A stretch of 64,000 nucleotides of DNA, taken from positions 40,258,066 to 40,322,065 of the forward strand of contig CAMGYJ010000006.1 of NCBI GenBank assembly GCA_946122785.1, given 5' to 3'. The position numbers and the translations under genes are program-made. Shown piece by piece: positions 46,956 to 56,870 of the stretch; the first letter of the stretch is position 1, and every line of letters starts with the position of its first letter. This DNA is from Linum tenue. Lineage: Eukaryota; Streptophyta; Magnoliopsida; Malpighiales; Linaceae. The notes beneath the pieces are model-generated. The model was given only the letters and a program-made list of their open reading frames with translations, had not been told where the DNA came from and searched no databases.

Positions 46956-49925
46956 TTGGGGTCCGTGTTTATAGCTGGTATGCCTTCTCGTCCCTCTTGT
47001 ACTTGGCTTCTAGATTCAGCGGCTTTTAATCACATGACGGGTAATCTATCATCCTTTAATACTCTTAGCCCGAATAGCTCTATTAAGCTCCAGGTTGCTG
47101 ATGGTGCTTGTTTACCTGCTCATGGTGTTGGTACTATTCGTAGTTCCAGTTTGAATCTCCGAGATACTCTTTATGTTCCCAAACTGGTTCCTAATCTTGT
47201 GTCAGTGGGGCAGTTGGCTGATAATGGGTGTCGTGTCATTTTTTATGCACATGGTTGCATTGTGCAGGACAAGAGAACGGGGACGGAGATAGGCCACGGG
47301 AGTAAACGCGAGAGAGTGTACACCGTGGATCAGCTGGAGGAGTCTTGTGCCTCGTCGTCATCTAGAGTCTGTCCGCCGGTGGTGGATGCCTGCAGCTCGA
47401 ATTCAGGAGTGTTGGATTCGGTAGCTTGTGAAGCTGCGAGTAGTGATTTTTTGCATTCGTCAGTTCAGTCAGTTGGGTTTTCGGTTAATTTGTCAAATTG
47501 GGATTTGTGGCACCGTAGACTGGGTCACCCTCATTCTGTTTGTTTGATGGAGATGTTTAGAACAAATTGTTATTTGGTTCTTATTCTGCGGATTGTTCTA
47601 GTACTTGTGGGCATTGTGTGGAAGTTAAGTTATCTCGGCAGTCTTTTAGTTCAAGCACTACGGTTTATTCTCAAACCTTTGACTCAGTGCATACAGATTT
47701 GTGGGGACCCTCGCCCACTACGTCGCGTATGGGATATCGGTATTTTGCCATGTTTATTGATCATGCCACGCGATTTGCATGGGTTTATTTTCTTAAACAG
47801 AAATCTGATCTACTCGCAGCAGCTACTGAATTTTTGCATATGATACATACTCAATTTGGGCAACAGGTTAAGATAATTCGTTCGGATCCAGGTGGTGAGT
47901 CACTTCTGGTCCTCTTCTCACTCTTTTTAAAGCTCATGGAATTTCACCTCAGCAGTAATGTCCTGTGTGTCACAACAGAATGGGCTGGTTGAACGACGCC
48001 ATAAGCATGTTCTCGAGCTCACTCGGGCGATTCTCTTTCATTCTGGCGTTCCTTCGAGCTTCTGGGTCGAGGCTATTCATACGATTGTCTATCTTATTAA
48101 TCGTCAGCCTACTCCAGTTTTGTCTCATCGCAATCCATATGAGGTCTTGTATGATAAGCGTCCAAACTATGGTTGGTTGAAGGTGTTTGGCTGTGTTTTC
48201 TATGTTCTGCTACCCCGTCGTGAGCGTCATAAGCTTGCTCCTAAAGCTGTAAAGTGTGTGTTTGTGGGATACAGTGACAAACACAAGGGTTACATTTGTT
48301 ATGATGTAGTTAATCGCCGTATACAGGTCTCTTGTCATGTGGCCTTTGTCGAGCACATGAATTACTATGATGGCCATGCATAGGGATCTCGTGACGATTT
48401 AGCCTTTCTTCTTCCGGAGTTGGATTTCCCTGTCCCTTCAAGTTTAGTGGATGCATCAGGTGATAATGATCCACCATCTCCTCCTACGAGCCAGCAATCT
48501 CCATCAACCTCGTTTGCATCACCTAGTCCCTCCACTGCCGCTTCCTCGGTTGTTTCCTCTACAGCTACCTCACACTCCGATTCCTCCCATCATGATTCGC
48601 CTCCACCAAGCTCACCCCCCTTATCCTCCTCTTCACTGGTCCACGCGGATAACAAGGGGTCAAGCCCCTATTCGGATGGCGGACTACTTAGCCTTCTCCA
48701 CAACTCATGTTGTTGTTTCTGCTACATATAAGCAGGCGCATGGTCATCCTGACTGGGACGAGGCTATGGTTGTGGAAACTCGCGCTCTTGAAGCTCAGCA
48801 CACTTGGGATGTTGTTCCGCGTCCTGTTGGGCACCTAGTCATTGGTTCGAAGTGGGTGTACAATGTGAAGATGCATCCTGATGGGTCTCTAGAAAGGTTC
48901 AAGGGTCGTTGCTCAGGGTTTTCGTCAAGAGTTTGGTGTTGATTATGAGGAGACCTTTGCTCCGGTAGCTAAAATGAAGACAGTTCGGACATTGCTTGCT
49001 GTTGCAGCCATGAAGGGTTGGAGGTTGACACAGTTCGATGTTAAGAACGCCTTTTTACATAGTGATCTGAAAGAGACGATCTATATGGAGTGACCACCTG
49101 GGTACTTGAATGGGGACAAGTCGAAGGTTTTCTTACTTCGTAAATCTCTTTATGGTTTGAAACAGGCGCCCCGTGCCAGGTTTGAAAAATTCCAGAGTAC
49201 AATTCTGCAGGCTGGGTTTCAACAAAGCGATAATGATCCATCCTTGTTCCTTCGGAGGACTTCACGTGGTCTTACTGTGCTTCTTATCTATGTGGACGAT
49301 ATGGTCATTAGTGGTGATGATGAGGATGGAATTGAGTTTCTCACTGGGGTTCTAAGAGATGCTTTTAACCTCAAGGAGCTAGGGGATCTATCATATTTCT
49401 TGGGGCTGGAGATTCACCGATCAGCTGCATGTGTGTTTGTTGGTCAACAAAAGTATGTAGTTGACCTGCTGGAGCAGGCACATATGGAAGAGTGTGTTCC
49501 CTACGCCACGCCCATGGAACAGAATTTGAGATTGCGCTGAGATGATGGTGAGATCTTACCTGATGGTTCTCTTTATCGAAGCATAGTCGGCAGTCTGATA
49601 TACCTAACGCATACTCGCCCGGATATAGCATATGCAGTCCAGGTCGTCAGTTAGTTCATGTCAGCCCCTCGGTCTTCACATCTTGTTGCTGGATACCCGA
49701 CGTTCCACGTCTGGTTGGTGTGTGAAAGTGGGCTCGTCCTTTATTTCTTGGTGTTGCAAGAAGCAGGATCGTGTGTCGAAGTCTTCAACTGAAGCTGAAT
49801 ATTGTTCGATGTTTGAGGTTACTTCTGAACTTGTCTGGCTACGTCGCTTTTTGGCTGATTTTGGTCTGGTCAGTTCTTCTCTTATGCGTCTTTATGCAGA
49901 CAATACTAGTGCCATTAAGATTGCT
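46956..49925 (+). pseudogene. Copia pol relic: protease, integrase, RT, RNase H
   Basis: Protease: TWLLDSAAFNHMTG at about 47000-47042, where the catalytic DSG is changed to DSA. Pre-integrase WDLWHRRLGHPH at about 47500. Integrase in the next frame: HTDLWGPSPTTSRMGYRYFA, IRSDPGGES, then after a frame change VERRHKHVLELTRAILFH and [50 protein letters not shown], a TGA at about 49092, SLYGLKQAPRARFEK and YVDDMV (about 49288-49305). RNase [20 protein letters not shown] and STEAEYCSM. It breaks at the MITE and resumes at about 50546 with DRTKHIEVHVHYIRQLVEEG. At least five stops or frameshifts. Confidence 0.9.
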
Positions 49926-49931
49926 ACTAAT

Positions 49932-50537
49932 CATGGTTGTCAAACCGGTCTCATGCCGGCCGGTTCAACCGGTACAACCGGTACCGGTCACCAAACCGGC
50001 TGGAAAGAGGCCGGTATTTAACTGTGGTCAAATCCGGTCAATGCCGGTCAGGCCCAGTCAATTCTGGAAATTCTGGCTGGTTAGACCAGAAACAGAAATT
50101 CAATGTTACACATATTTTATCGAAAAATAAACACCCTCCTTAGGATTTGAACCAAGTACCTCATGTTCATTTTAGACTCTCTTATACACCAGTAGGCTAC
50201 AAGCAATTTGTTGTATATATTAACCTTATATATTATATATCTAACACTAAACTTTACACAAATCATTATAAACATTAATAAAATTCATTTTATATACTTT
50301 TATTTTTAAGCATCTAATTGTTTAGTATTAGTTACAAATTCTTAGCTATAAATTATTTTGTGTGAAATAATTTTCTAATTGCTTTTTGATGACTAATTTA
50401 TTTGGAATTGAGGATTTCCATTTGTCTAATATATTTTATTAAAACCGGCACAACCGGCGTGAATACTGGTTGTACCACGGTCGGACCATTCCACTTTCAA
50501 AACCGGCACACCGGCATAAACCGGTTTGACAACCTTG
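49932..50537. mobile_element. hAT-type MITE, CAAGGTTGTCAA family (copy 2), in copia RNase H
   Basis: The left end is CATGGTTGTCAAACCGGT at 49932, and the right end ACCGGTTTGACAACCTTG ends at 50537. The target duplication CTACTAAT is at 49924-49931 and 50538-50545; removing one copy plus the element restores the RNase H frame. The outer zones repeat ACCGGT, GCCGG and CCGGC in both orientations around an AT-rich core. Its TIR is the same as that of the 4757-5195 element apart from small changes. Confidence 0.93.
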
Positions 50538-50740
50538 CTACTAATCCTGTGCTTCATGACCGTACGAAGCACATTGAGGTTCATGTTCATTATATCCGGC
50601 AGTTAGTTGAAGAAGGACAGATTCTATTATCTTACATTACTTCGAAGGATCAGATTGTGGACCTGCTTACCAAAGCTGTTGCTACCTCACGACACTGGTT
50701 TCTAGCACACAAATTGATGCTGCGGAAGCACCATCAATTT

Positions 50741-50992
50741 GAGGGAGGGTGTTAGAAGTATAGGTAGCAAATTGTAATTAGTCTATATTATGTTTAATTA
50801 CGTATAAGCCGAGATAGGGTTAGACGGTGGTGTATATAAGTTGAGTGTCGTCATTGTTGTAACCTAAGAAATCTTTGGCAAGATTATACGATTGACTCTG
50901 AGAGGTTAGCCCTCTCCGTGGATTAGTCTCAACGATACTCGTTGAGGATACCACGTTAATTCGGTGTTGTTCTCTTGATTTGATCTTGGACA
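50741..50992 (+). repeat. Copia PPT and 3' LTR
   Basis: The purine tract GAGGGAGGG (50741-50749) is followed by the LTR 50750-50992 (243 bp). It differs from the 5' LTR by a missing TTT near the end and five substitutions. Confidence 0.93.
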
Positions 50993-50997
50993 CAAGA

Positions 50998-52148
50998 GGG
51001 GACCAAAGAAAGCAGGGGAGAGATAGGGAGAGCAGAGGAAAAAGGTTAAACATGAAAGTAGGTGTCTATTAAACGGTTAACAGCAAACGTAGGCCACAGT
51101 GCATAGTGAGCACACTAAACATGCACAAACCAGCCAACCGCAAACCAGGAATCCACACTTTCAAATCTACACCTTCCAGATCATTGAAGTGCTCGTATGG
51201 CTGGTAATAAGTGGCGCTTTAACCACCTGGACCATTCCCCAGCAATCCCACGATCAACTTTCCTGACACTAACTAACCACTATGTAATTTGGTAGCAAAT
51301 TCTATAGCAAACAACTTGAGTCGAGGAAGATTTATCCTCAAAGATCCTCAAGTTTCATTCCTTCCAAGTGCTCCTACAAAGTGCATGAAATACTATAGAA
51401 CACCAGTGTGGTCTTGCGGATTTGGACATGGTCACTGTGCAATCATACTCAAGATGTCCTACTTTAGGTTGCTGCTCAATCATGACAAATTTTCGATAAT
51501 GTCCCACACTAGCTTTTCAAAATTGCAGCAGAGGAATATGTGATCGGTGCGCTCCTCCGCAACACGGCAAAGTTCACACCTGTTGAGGAGCATTAAATGT
51601 AAGAGAGTGGTATAAGATCCCGCATAACCTTCTCTCAACAACTCGAGTGATTGGGACTGACTAGTTTATGACATTAAACACTTCATTTTGAGGACGTCTT
51701 GTATGAGGACCGCTTCTGGTACACCGTCCACGTGAAAAAACATATTTTCGGGATATGACTTGCTGCCAAACAACCTTGAAGGGGAATGCAATTGAGTCTT
51801 GAAACTTCTCAAGCAGACGAGCTTCGTACAACAACTTCATGATGAAGCCCATAGTGGGTTGGCCACTGGGGTTGCCAAACTAATCTCGCTGGACCTGCTG
51901 ACAACAAAAAAGGGGTATACTTTGAAGTAATTAAGTTGAGCAATCTCACCCGCTCTGTCTCTCTCTCTCAACCCCACCCATTAATGAAAATCTCATATCA
52001 ATTTCTCAGGTAACCCTCTCGCCATTGAATCGGAATTTGTCGATAACTCAGTTATACGAGGAAGTGGCAACTGCAAACACCCTGTGAAAAGCATAAGCAA
52101 GACTCACCTTTGATCGATCTATCATACTAGAAAAAATTCCTGGACTAC
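50998..52148 (-). pseudogene. L1-like LINE, 3' part with zf-RVT domain, minus strand
   Basis: On the minus strand: MGFIMKLLYEARLLEKFQD (about 51800-51850), then a broken FPFKVVW and PENMFFHVDG-type segment (the FFTW region of LINEs). The zf-RVT signature CELCRVAEERTDHIFLCC follows at about 51530-51590, with NFEKLVWDII. This is the usual C-terminal end of plant L1 ORF2. Numerous stops. The RT half of a LINE in the same direction lies at 54918-55525, across an LTR-element insertion. Confidence 0.75.
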
Positions 52149-52489
52149 TGATAGAACCTGGGATTAGGGTTCTATCGGGAATTGGGATTTAGGGATTAAG
52201 AACAGAATTAGGGATTTGAGAAGAGAAAGATAGAAAATCGGCCTAGGCCTTTAGAGGGTTTGAGAACGAGAATTGAGAGGATAGGGAGATTAGGGTTTAG
52301 GAGGGTTTTCTTAATATTCTTCTTATTGATTCTAAATGAATAGGCCTAGTACATATTTTTAGCGAATATCGGAAAACCCTACTAATAAACCTAATTCTAC
52401 TAGAATACTACTAACCATAATAAGAATTACCCTATTAGTAATTATAATAATAAATATAGAAACCCTAACGAAGTTGGTTTCTATCATCT

Positions 52490-54182
52490 CCTCCCCCTTC
52501 AAAACAACCTTGTCCTCAAGGTTGCAGTTGACTTTCGCCTTTTCTATCGTTCGTTTTCTGCGCTTCCAATTGCGCTCAATCCCACGAATGAACTCTTCTT
52601 GTACAACTCCAACTTCCCTTGACCCTTCTCGAACCACGTGACACATGTCACGTTCTTCATAGCCGGCTCGTTCACCCTCTTCCTTTTGAAAAAACACGAA
52701 ATAAGAATCGACGAATTGTTCTCCTTCCGGCTTGAGGTCTTCAAGGGAATGCTTCATGAAGTCCTCCATGAACTTGGTGGTGATGATGACAAGCTTCTTT
52801 GGGCTACCTTCTTCTCCAAGTTGGGTTGACTGAAGCTTTACTGAAAGCCCAACTTTTAACCCAACGAGCCCATCACGTTCCTTCTCCATCTTCTTTTCCT
52901 GCAAATTAAATCCAAGAAGATAGTCCATTGATGGTTAAAGCCAGTATTGAAAACCCAGCCCATCTTTTCTTTGAAAACTGTCAAGCTCCTTTCTAGTCAG
53001 CCCAACTCGTGTCTCAACTCCCGGCGGCCCGCTCAGCTGCTCCATGTGGCTTGACTTGAGCTCAATAACTCCAATATGCCACCCACAGCTCGCTCCCACG
53101 TACCCACTCGGACCGACAACCCACTCAGACGCGAGACCCAAAGGAACTCGCCGCCCTAGTGATGGCGACCTCAAGTATGGAAGAAACTCGCCGCCAGCCT
53201 CCTTTGTCTTCCTCGTTGCGCCACCCGCCGTTGACGCGTCAACCTGCGCCGGCAAGCAACCCACACGGCGGCTACGAGTCACGTCGAGTGCCAACCCTGC
53301 TAGCGGCTTCTTCTCACCAATCGACGTCCTTATCACCCGCCACGAGGCCCACGACTCCTCCGTGGTCGATCGCTCAATCGGAGCCGCCCCGCCAGTCTCC
53401 CTCGGTTCTTCCTCCTGCCGAATCTCCTCCTTCATCTGCATTTCCGGCGCCGAACGACGAGTCGTACCATCGCCTCCCTTCTTCTTCTTCTCGTCCTCCG
53501 GTGGCGAGCCCGATTCCTTCCTGACCTCCATCGGCGAGTCCTCCACCAGATCTACCCCCAAATTCGCCTCACCTCCACTCCGCGGCGCGACGGAAGTCCC
53601 TGCCAATCGCGACGTTTCGTTCGCGATTCGACGTTCCGATCCCTCTGCGCCGCATGCGCTGTCGATTTCGGCTCTGAACTTCGCCTCCGAGTTCGTCACC
53701 ATGGCGGCGAGTCTCTTCTTATTCCAGTCCTTCACCTTCTCTTCCACCCCTGATGACGACTTCTTCAACTTCTCCTCGGAATCGTTCTTCTGTGGCAGGA
53801 AACCCCATGTCCGACGATCCGGAGACCAACCCAACATCTCCATCGTCTTCAGATCCTTCTGCTTTGGTCTTATTTTCTTCTTGAATCTCTTTTTTGCGAA
53901 GCAGACTGGGATTCTCTTCCCACCATCACTGACGACGCTATTAGTGTTCTTGCTCTTCAGCGCCGCCACGATGGGCATCCCTTTTTCAGGACCGTCAAAG
54001 GCATGGGATGGCGGCGTAGTGACGTTGATACCATCGACGATGCTGGCCTCTGATGTCTCCTCTTGCTCATCGGTGCTATTAGTAGGGGATGTGTCAGAAG
54101 TCTTCCTCCGCTGCGGCAGGTAAGGCAGGGGCTTCCGGGCTGGCCTCTGATATGGCCGCCTCCAACCTTTCTTCTTCGTCAT
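52490..54182 (-). CDS. N1 main reading frame, unknown lysine/glutamate-rich protein, one internal stop
   Basis: The 415-codon open frame 54182-52935 is the longest in the window. It starts MTKKKGWRRPYQRPARKP. It has basic, low-complexity segments (KKRFKKKIRPKQKDLKTMEM) and a conserved-looking LGWSPDRRTWGFLP. A single TAA at 52935-52937 is followed in the same frame by another 140 or so codons (MDYLLGFNLQEKKMEKERDG) ending CNLEDKVVLKGEEM at the PPT, a motif like the C-terminus of gypsy polyproteins. The region is GC-rich and CG-rich (about 53050-54150), unlike its neighbours. The predicted product is hydrophilic and nuclear-like. Function is unknown. A captured host gene or a novel gag-like protein are the options. 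Confidence 0.5.
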
Positions 54183-54552
54183 CCGTCGTCGACCAAATTT
54201 GAATAGCAGGTGGAACGGCGGTCAATTCTTCGAGCGGTGCGACTTCGACATTCTCCCCCATCATAGTTTGGATCTTGGGAATATGAACTATTAGTCTGTA
54301 TCTGCTAACCCATCTAGTCGAGAATTTATCGGTGTCAAAATCTGACCTGAGCCTAATATTTGCTTCGAAGCGACCCCACCTATCATCTTCATCCAATGAC
54401 TGTTCCCCGTGGACTGTTATGATATTGGAAAAAGATTTCACGTTTGCCTTCTTGAACCACCGCGGCAAGGAGAAGAACAGCTCGATGTATGAATCCTTCA
54501 CTAGTTTAGTGACCTTGGGGATGAAATATTCATAGACGCATTCGGTTTCCAT
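54094..54552 (-). CDS. N1 first reading frame, unknown protein (152 codons)
   Basis: It begins at ATG 54552, about 45 bases after the PBS, the usual gag position. It reads METECVYEYFIPKVTKLVKD, then SYIELFFSLPRWFKKANVKS and a DRWGRFEANIRLRSDFDTDK segment, ending in an alanine/glutamate-rich tail. I recognise no gag, zinc knuckle or other domain. It overlaps the start of the next frame by 89 bases in a different register, so the two may be one protein separated by a frameshift, either mutational or programmed. Confidence 0.5.
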   Translation of the reverse strand: METECVYEYFIPKVTKLVKDSYIELFFSLPRWFKKANVKSFSNIITVHGEQSLDEDDRWGRFEANIRLRSDFDTDKFSTRWVSRYRLIVHIPKIQTMMGENVEVAPLEELTAVPPAIQIWSTTDDEEERLEAAISEASPEAPALPAAAEEDF

Positions 54553-54917
54553 GGTCCCGTTTGAGAGTATTGATGAACTCGATTTAGCAACAGGGCTCTA
54601 ATACCAAATGATAGAACCTGGGATTAGGGTTCTATCTGGAATTGAGATTTAGGTATTAAGAACATAATTAGGGATTTGAGAAGAGAAAGATAGAGAATCG
54701 GCCTAGGCCTTTAGAGGGTTTGAGAACGAGAATTGAGAGGATAGGGAGATTAGGGTTTAGGAGGGTTTTCTTAATATTCTTCTTATTGATTCTGAATGAA
54801 TAGGCCTAGAACATATTTATAGCGAATATAGGAAATCCCTACTAATGAACCTAATTCTACTAGTATATGACTAACCATAATAAGAATTACCATATTAGTA
54901 ATTATAATAATAAATAT

Positions 54918-55525
54918 GGATTCCCATCCCTCCCATCTCCCTTGGAGTATTGCATTTATTCCACGCGACTAAATGAATCTTCTACTGCTCATACTTGCCT
55001 GACCAGATGAATTCACACTACACTTAATTCAATCTCCCTTATTGTTGACTTTGACATTAAAAAAAGTGAGGACATGTAGAGAGGTTGGCTCGCCAAGCTG
55101 AGAACAATCCTACCACTCATCGAGAGATATGTTCCCTTTAAACCTTTGAATCTCCTTCGAAACTTAAGGACTATCGATATCCTAATCGTGTTAGATGTTG
55201 GTCTAGCATCCAAGGGCAAGCCGAGATAGATAGTTGTTAAAAATTCTCAGTCGCATCTTACCAACTCAGCCTTCCTATTAAGCTCTTCAACCTCTCCAAC
55301 AGGATACAGTCTGCTCTTATCTAAATTTATCTTCAATCCCATTTAAGAGATCTTTTTTCCATGACATTGCATAAGATAATTGCATCGTCTGCATATGAGT
55401 CACTGCCCACCTTCGATTCCTTTCGTCAATACATAATTCTGAGATTCGGTCAGGAACTGTGATTTCTTAAAGAATGTGAGAAAAGATGTCCATGACGGTG
55501 GAAAACAAAAATGGGAAACTGGTTT
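54918..55525 (-). pseudogene. LINE reverse transcriptase fragment, minus strand
   Basis: On the minus strand: a broken PVSHFCFPPSW...FSHIL segment (the SPxLF region), YADDAII-type sequence at about 55385-55405 (TCATATGCAGACGATGC) and GLKINLDKSRLYPVGEVEEL. Then follow IYLGLPLDARPTSNT, RRRFKGLKGTYLSMSGRIVL and a FIWSGKYEQ, HLVAWNKCNTPREMGGMGI end. These are standard L1 RT motifs in order. Cut on one side by element N1 and on the other by an Athila LTR. Confidence 0.82.
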
Positions 55526-56870
55526 TGACTCGTCCCGAATATCACAATAAAAATCCCAATTAGGATCCGACTATAAACTTTAATTGGATACAATATAGGA
55601 CAAGTATGTTTAATACCCAGACCGGTTCGTGTATCTCTACTTCGATTGTTTGAAATATTATCTAGCGATTGGTTGTTTAATTGAAAACTATGATATACTA
55701 TTAAAGCGGTTGTAAAAGTAATTGGTTTTGACTCTCAAATGAGAACGATTCACCCGGGTGTAGCTACCCCTAACTCGCTACCATGACTTGTCGGAATGAC
55801 TGAAAATGTATGCTGGAGGTGATTGAGAACCATATGGAAAGTGTAGCTAGTGATGGAACATCACTCTCTCGGTATATAGGCCAAGAAATTTGGATTAAGC
55901 TACCGAGGTAGCTCTCTTGGCCTAATCTACTAAGGACTAACAAACCTTCACTCTCGAATCGGAATTCGAACGGCCAAAACACAATCAACCTAGGTGCCAA
56001 CACAACCAAGGAGGGATGCCCTATATTAACCTAAATAGGAGACATGATTTGCCTTAAGAAACCCCAGTTTACAAGCCTCTTTAACAAAAGGGAGTTTCCT
56101 CTCTACCTATGTTAGAATGGCAAATAGATTGATAGGCAAACACACAACACAATTTTCCATGAAAATACCTCCAAATTCGTATTATAATACACCCACGCAT
56201 AGACAATCATTCTATACAATCAATCACATGATAGAAGTTAGGGTTCACAAACACCCAAGTGAAAAGGGAAACTACTTCATGCTAGGAGAGGGAAAAACAC
56301 AAGGAGAAAGAAGAAAACCCATCATTGACATGCTTGAATCATTCCTTGTGTAGAAGATATCTTTCTTTGGGGAAGATTTTCCCCAATCTTTGCATTGGAA
56401 TGAAAGCCTAGATTCTTCTCTCTTCTTGCTCGTCACTTTCTCTCTCTAGAATTTTGAAGAAGAATGTTTTCTCACTCAATGTCTCATCTTCCTTTTCCCT
56501 AAGCTCAAGCTCCATTTTATACCCAGGTCGAGCTCAAATCAAGGTCCTAATTCACGACTGCGAACTCAAGGCGAGGACCGTGATCTCGGGCCAAAACGAT
56601 CCGCATCACAAACTGATGTGAGTTCGTCCAACAGAGAAGCCTGCCCAGAAATTGACAATTCCCCGACCGGGGACTCAAGGGAGGAGACCGGATTTTGGGT
56701 CCAGGAAGTTTCCCCGGCTAGTGATACAAAATACCCGACCGAGTATTTAGACCGGGTTTCGGGTCTTTCTGATTTTTACTCTTGAATTTTGTCCTTGTTT
56801 GTTGGTGGATCTCCAGCATTCGAACGAACACTGTATCAATCAAGTATTCCCATTGATTGTGGTCGAGTTG
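55526..56870 (-). repeat. Athila LTR, minus orientation, truncated by element N2
   Basis: It begins TGACTCGTCCCGAATATCAC at 55526 (LTR end ATTCGGGACGAGTCA on the minus strand), matching the end of the 21143-22632 LTR. It contains a TATA box TATAAAATGG (minus strand, 56512-56521) with a GC-rich region of CCGGTC, CCGTGATC and GACCGG motifs just upstream of it (56530-56760). Its start is lost at about 56870, where the N2 5' LTR begins. Confidence 0.7.

Larger units (their letters stand above)
45317..50992 (+). mobile_element. Near-complete Ty1/copia retrotransposon with TSD CAAGA
   Basis: The LTRs are 45317-45562 and 50750-50992, both starting TGTTAGAAG and ending ACA. The target duplication CAAGA is at 45312-45316 and 50993-50997. 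PBS and PPT are present and in place. Gag, protease, integrase, RT and RNase H follow in copia order but with stops and frameshifts. A hAT MITE (49932-50537) sits inside RNase H. The LTRs differ at 5 sites plus one 3-bp gap by my count, about 2 percent. Confidence 0.96.
52149..54917 (-). mobile_element. Non-autonomous LTR element with unassigned coding region (copy N1)
   Basis: The 5' LTR is 54609-54917 and the 3' LTR 52149-52486 (minus direction; LTR start TGATAGAAACCAAC, end GGTTCTATCA). The PBS reads TGGTATTAGAGCCC (minus strand, about 54594-54607) and the PPT GAAGGGGGAGGAGA adjoins the 3' LTR. The 5' LTR lacks its first 30 or so bases, and no target duplication is visible. No protease, RT or integrase is present. 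The LTRs differ by about 15 substitutions in 305 bp by my count. A second copy of the family is at 56871-59545. Confidence 0.88.
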
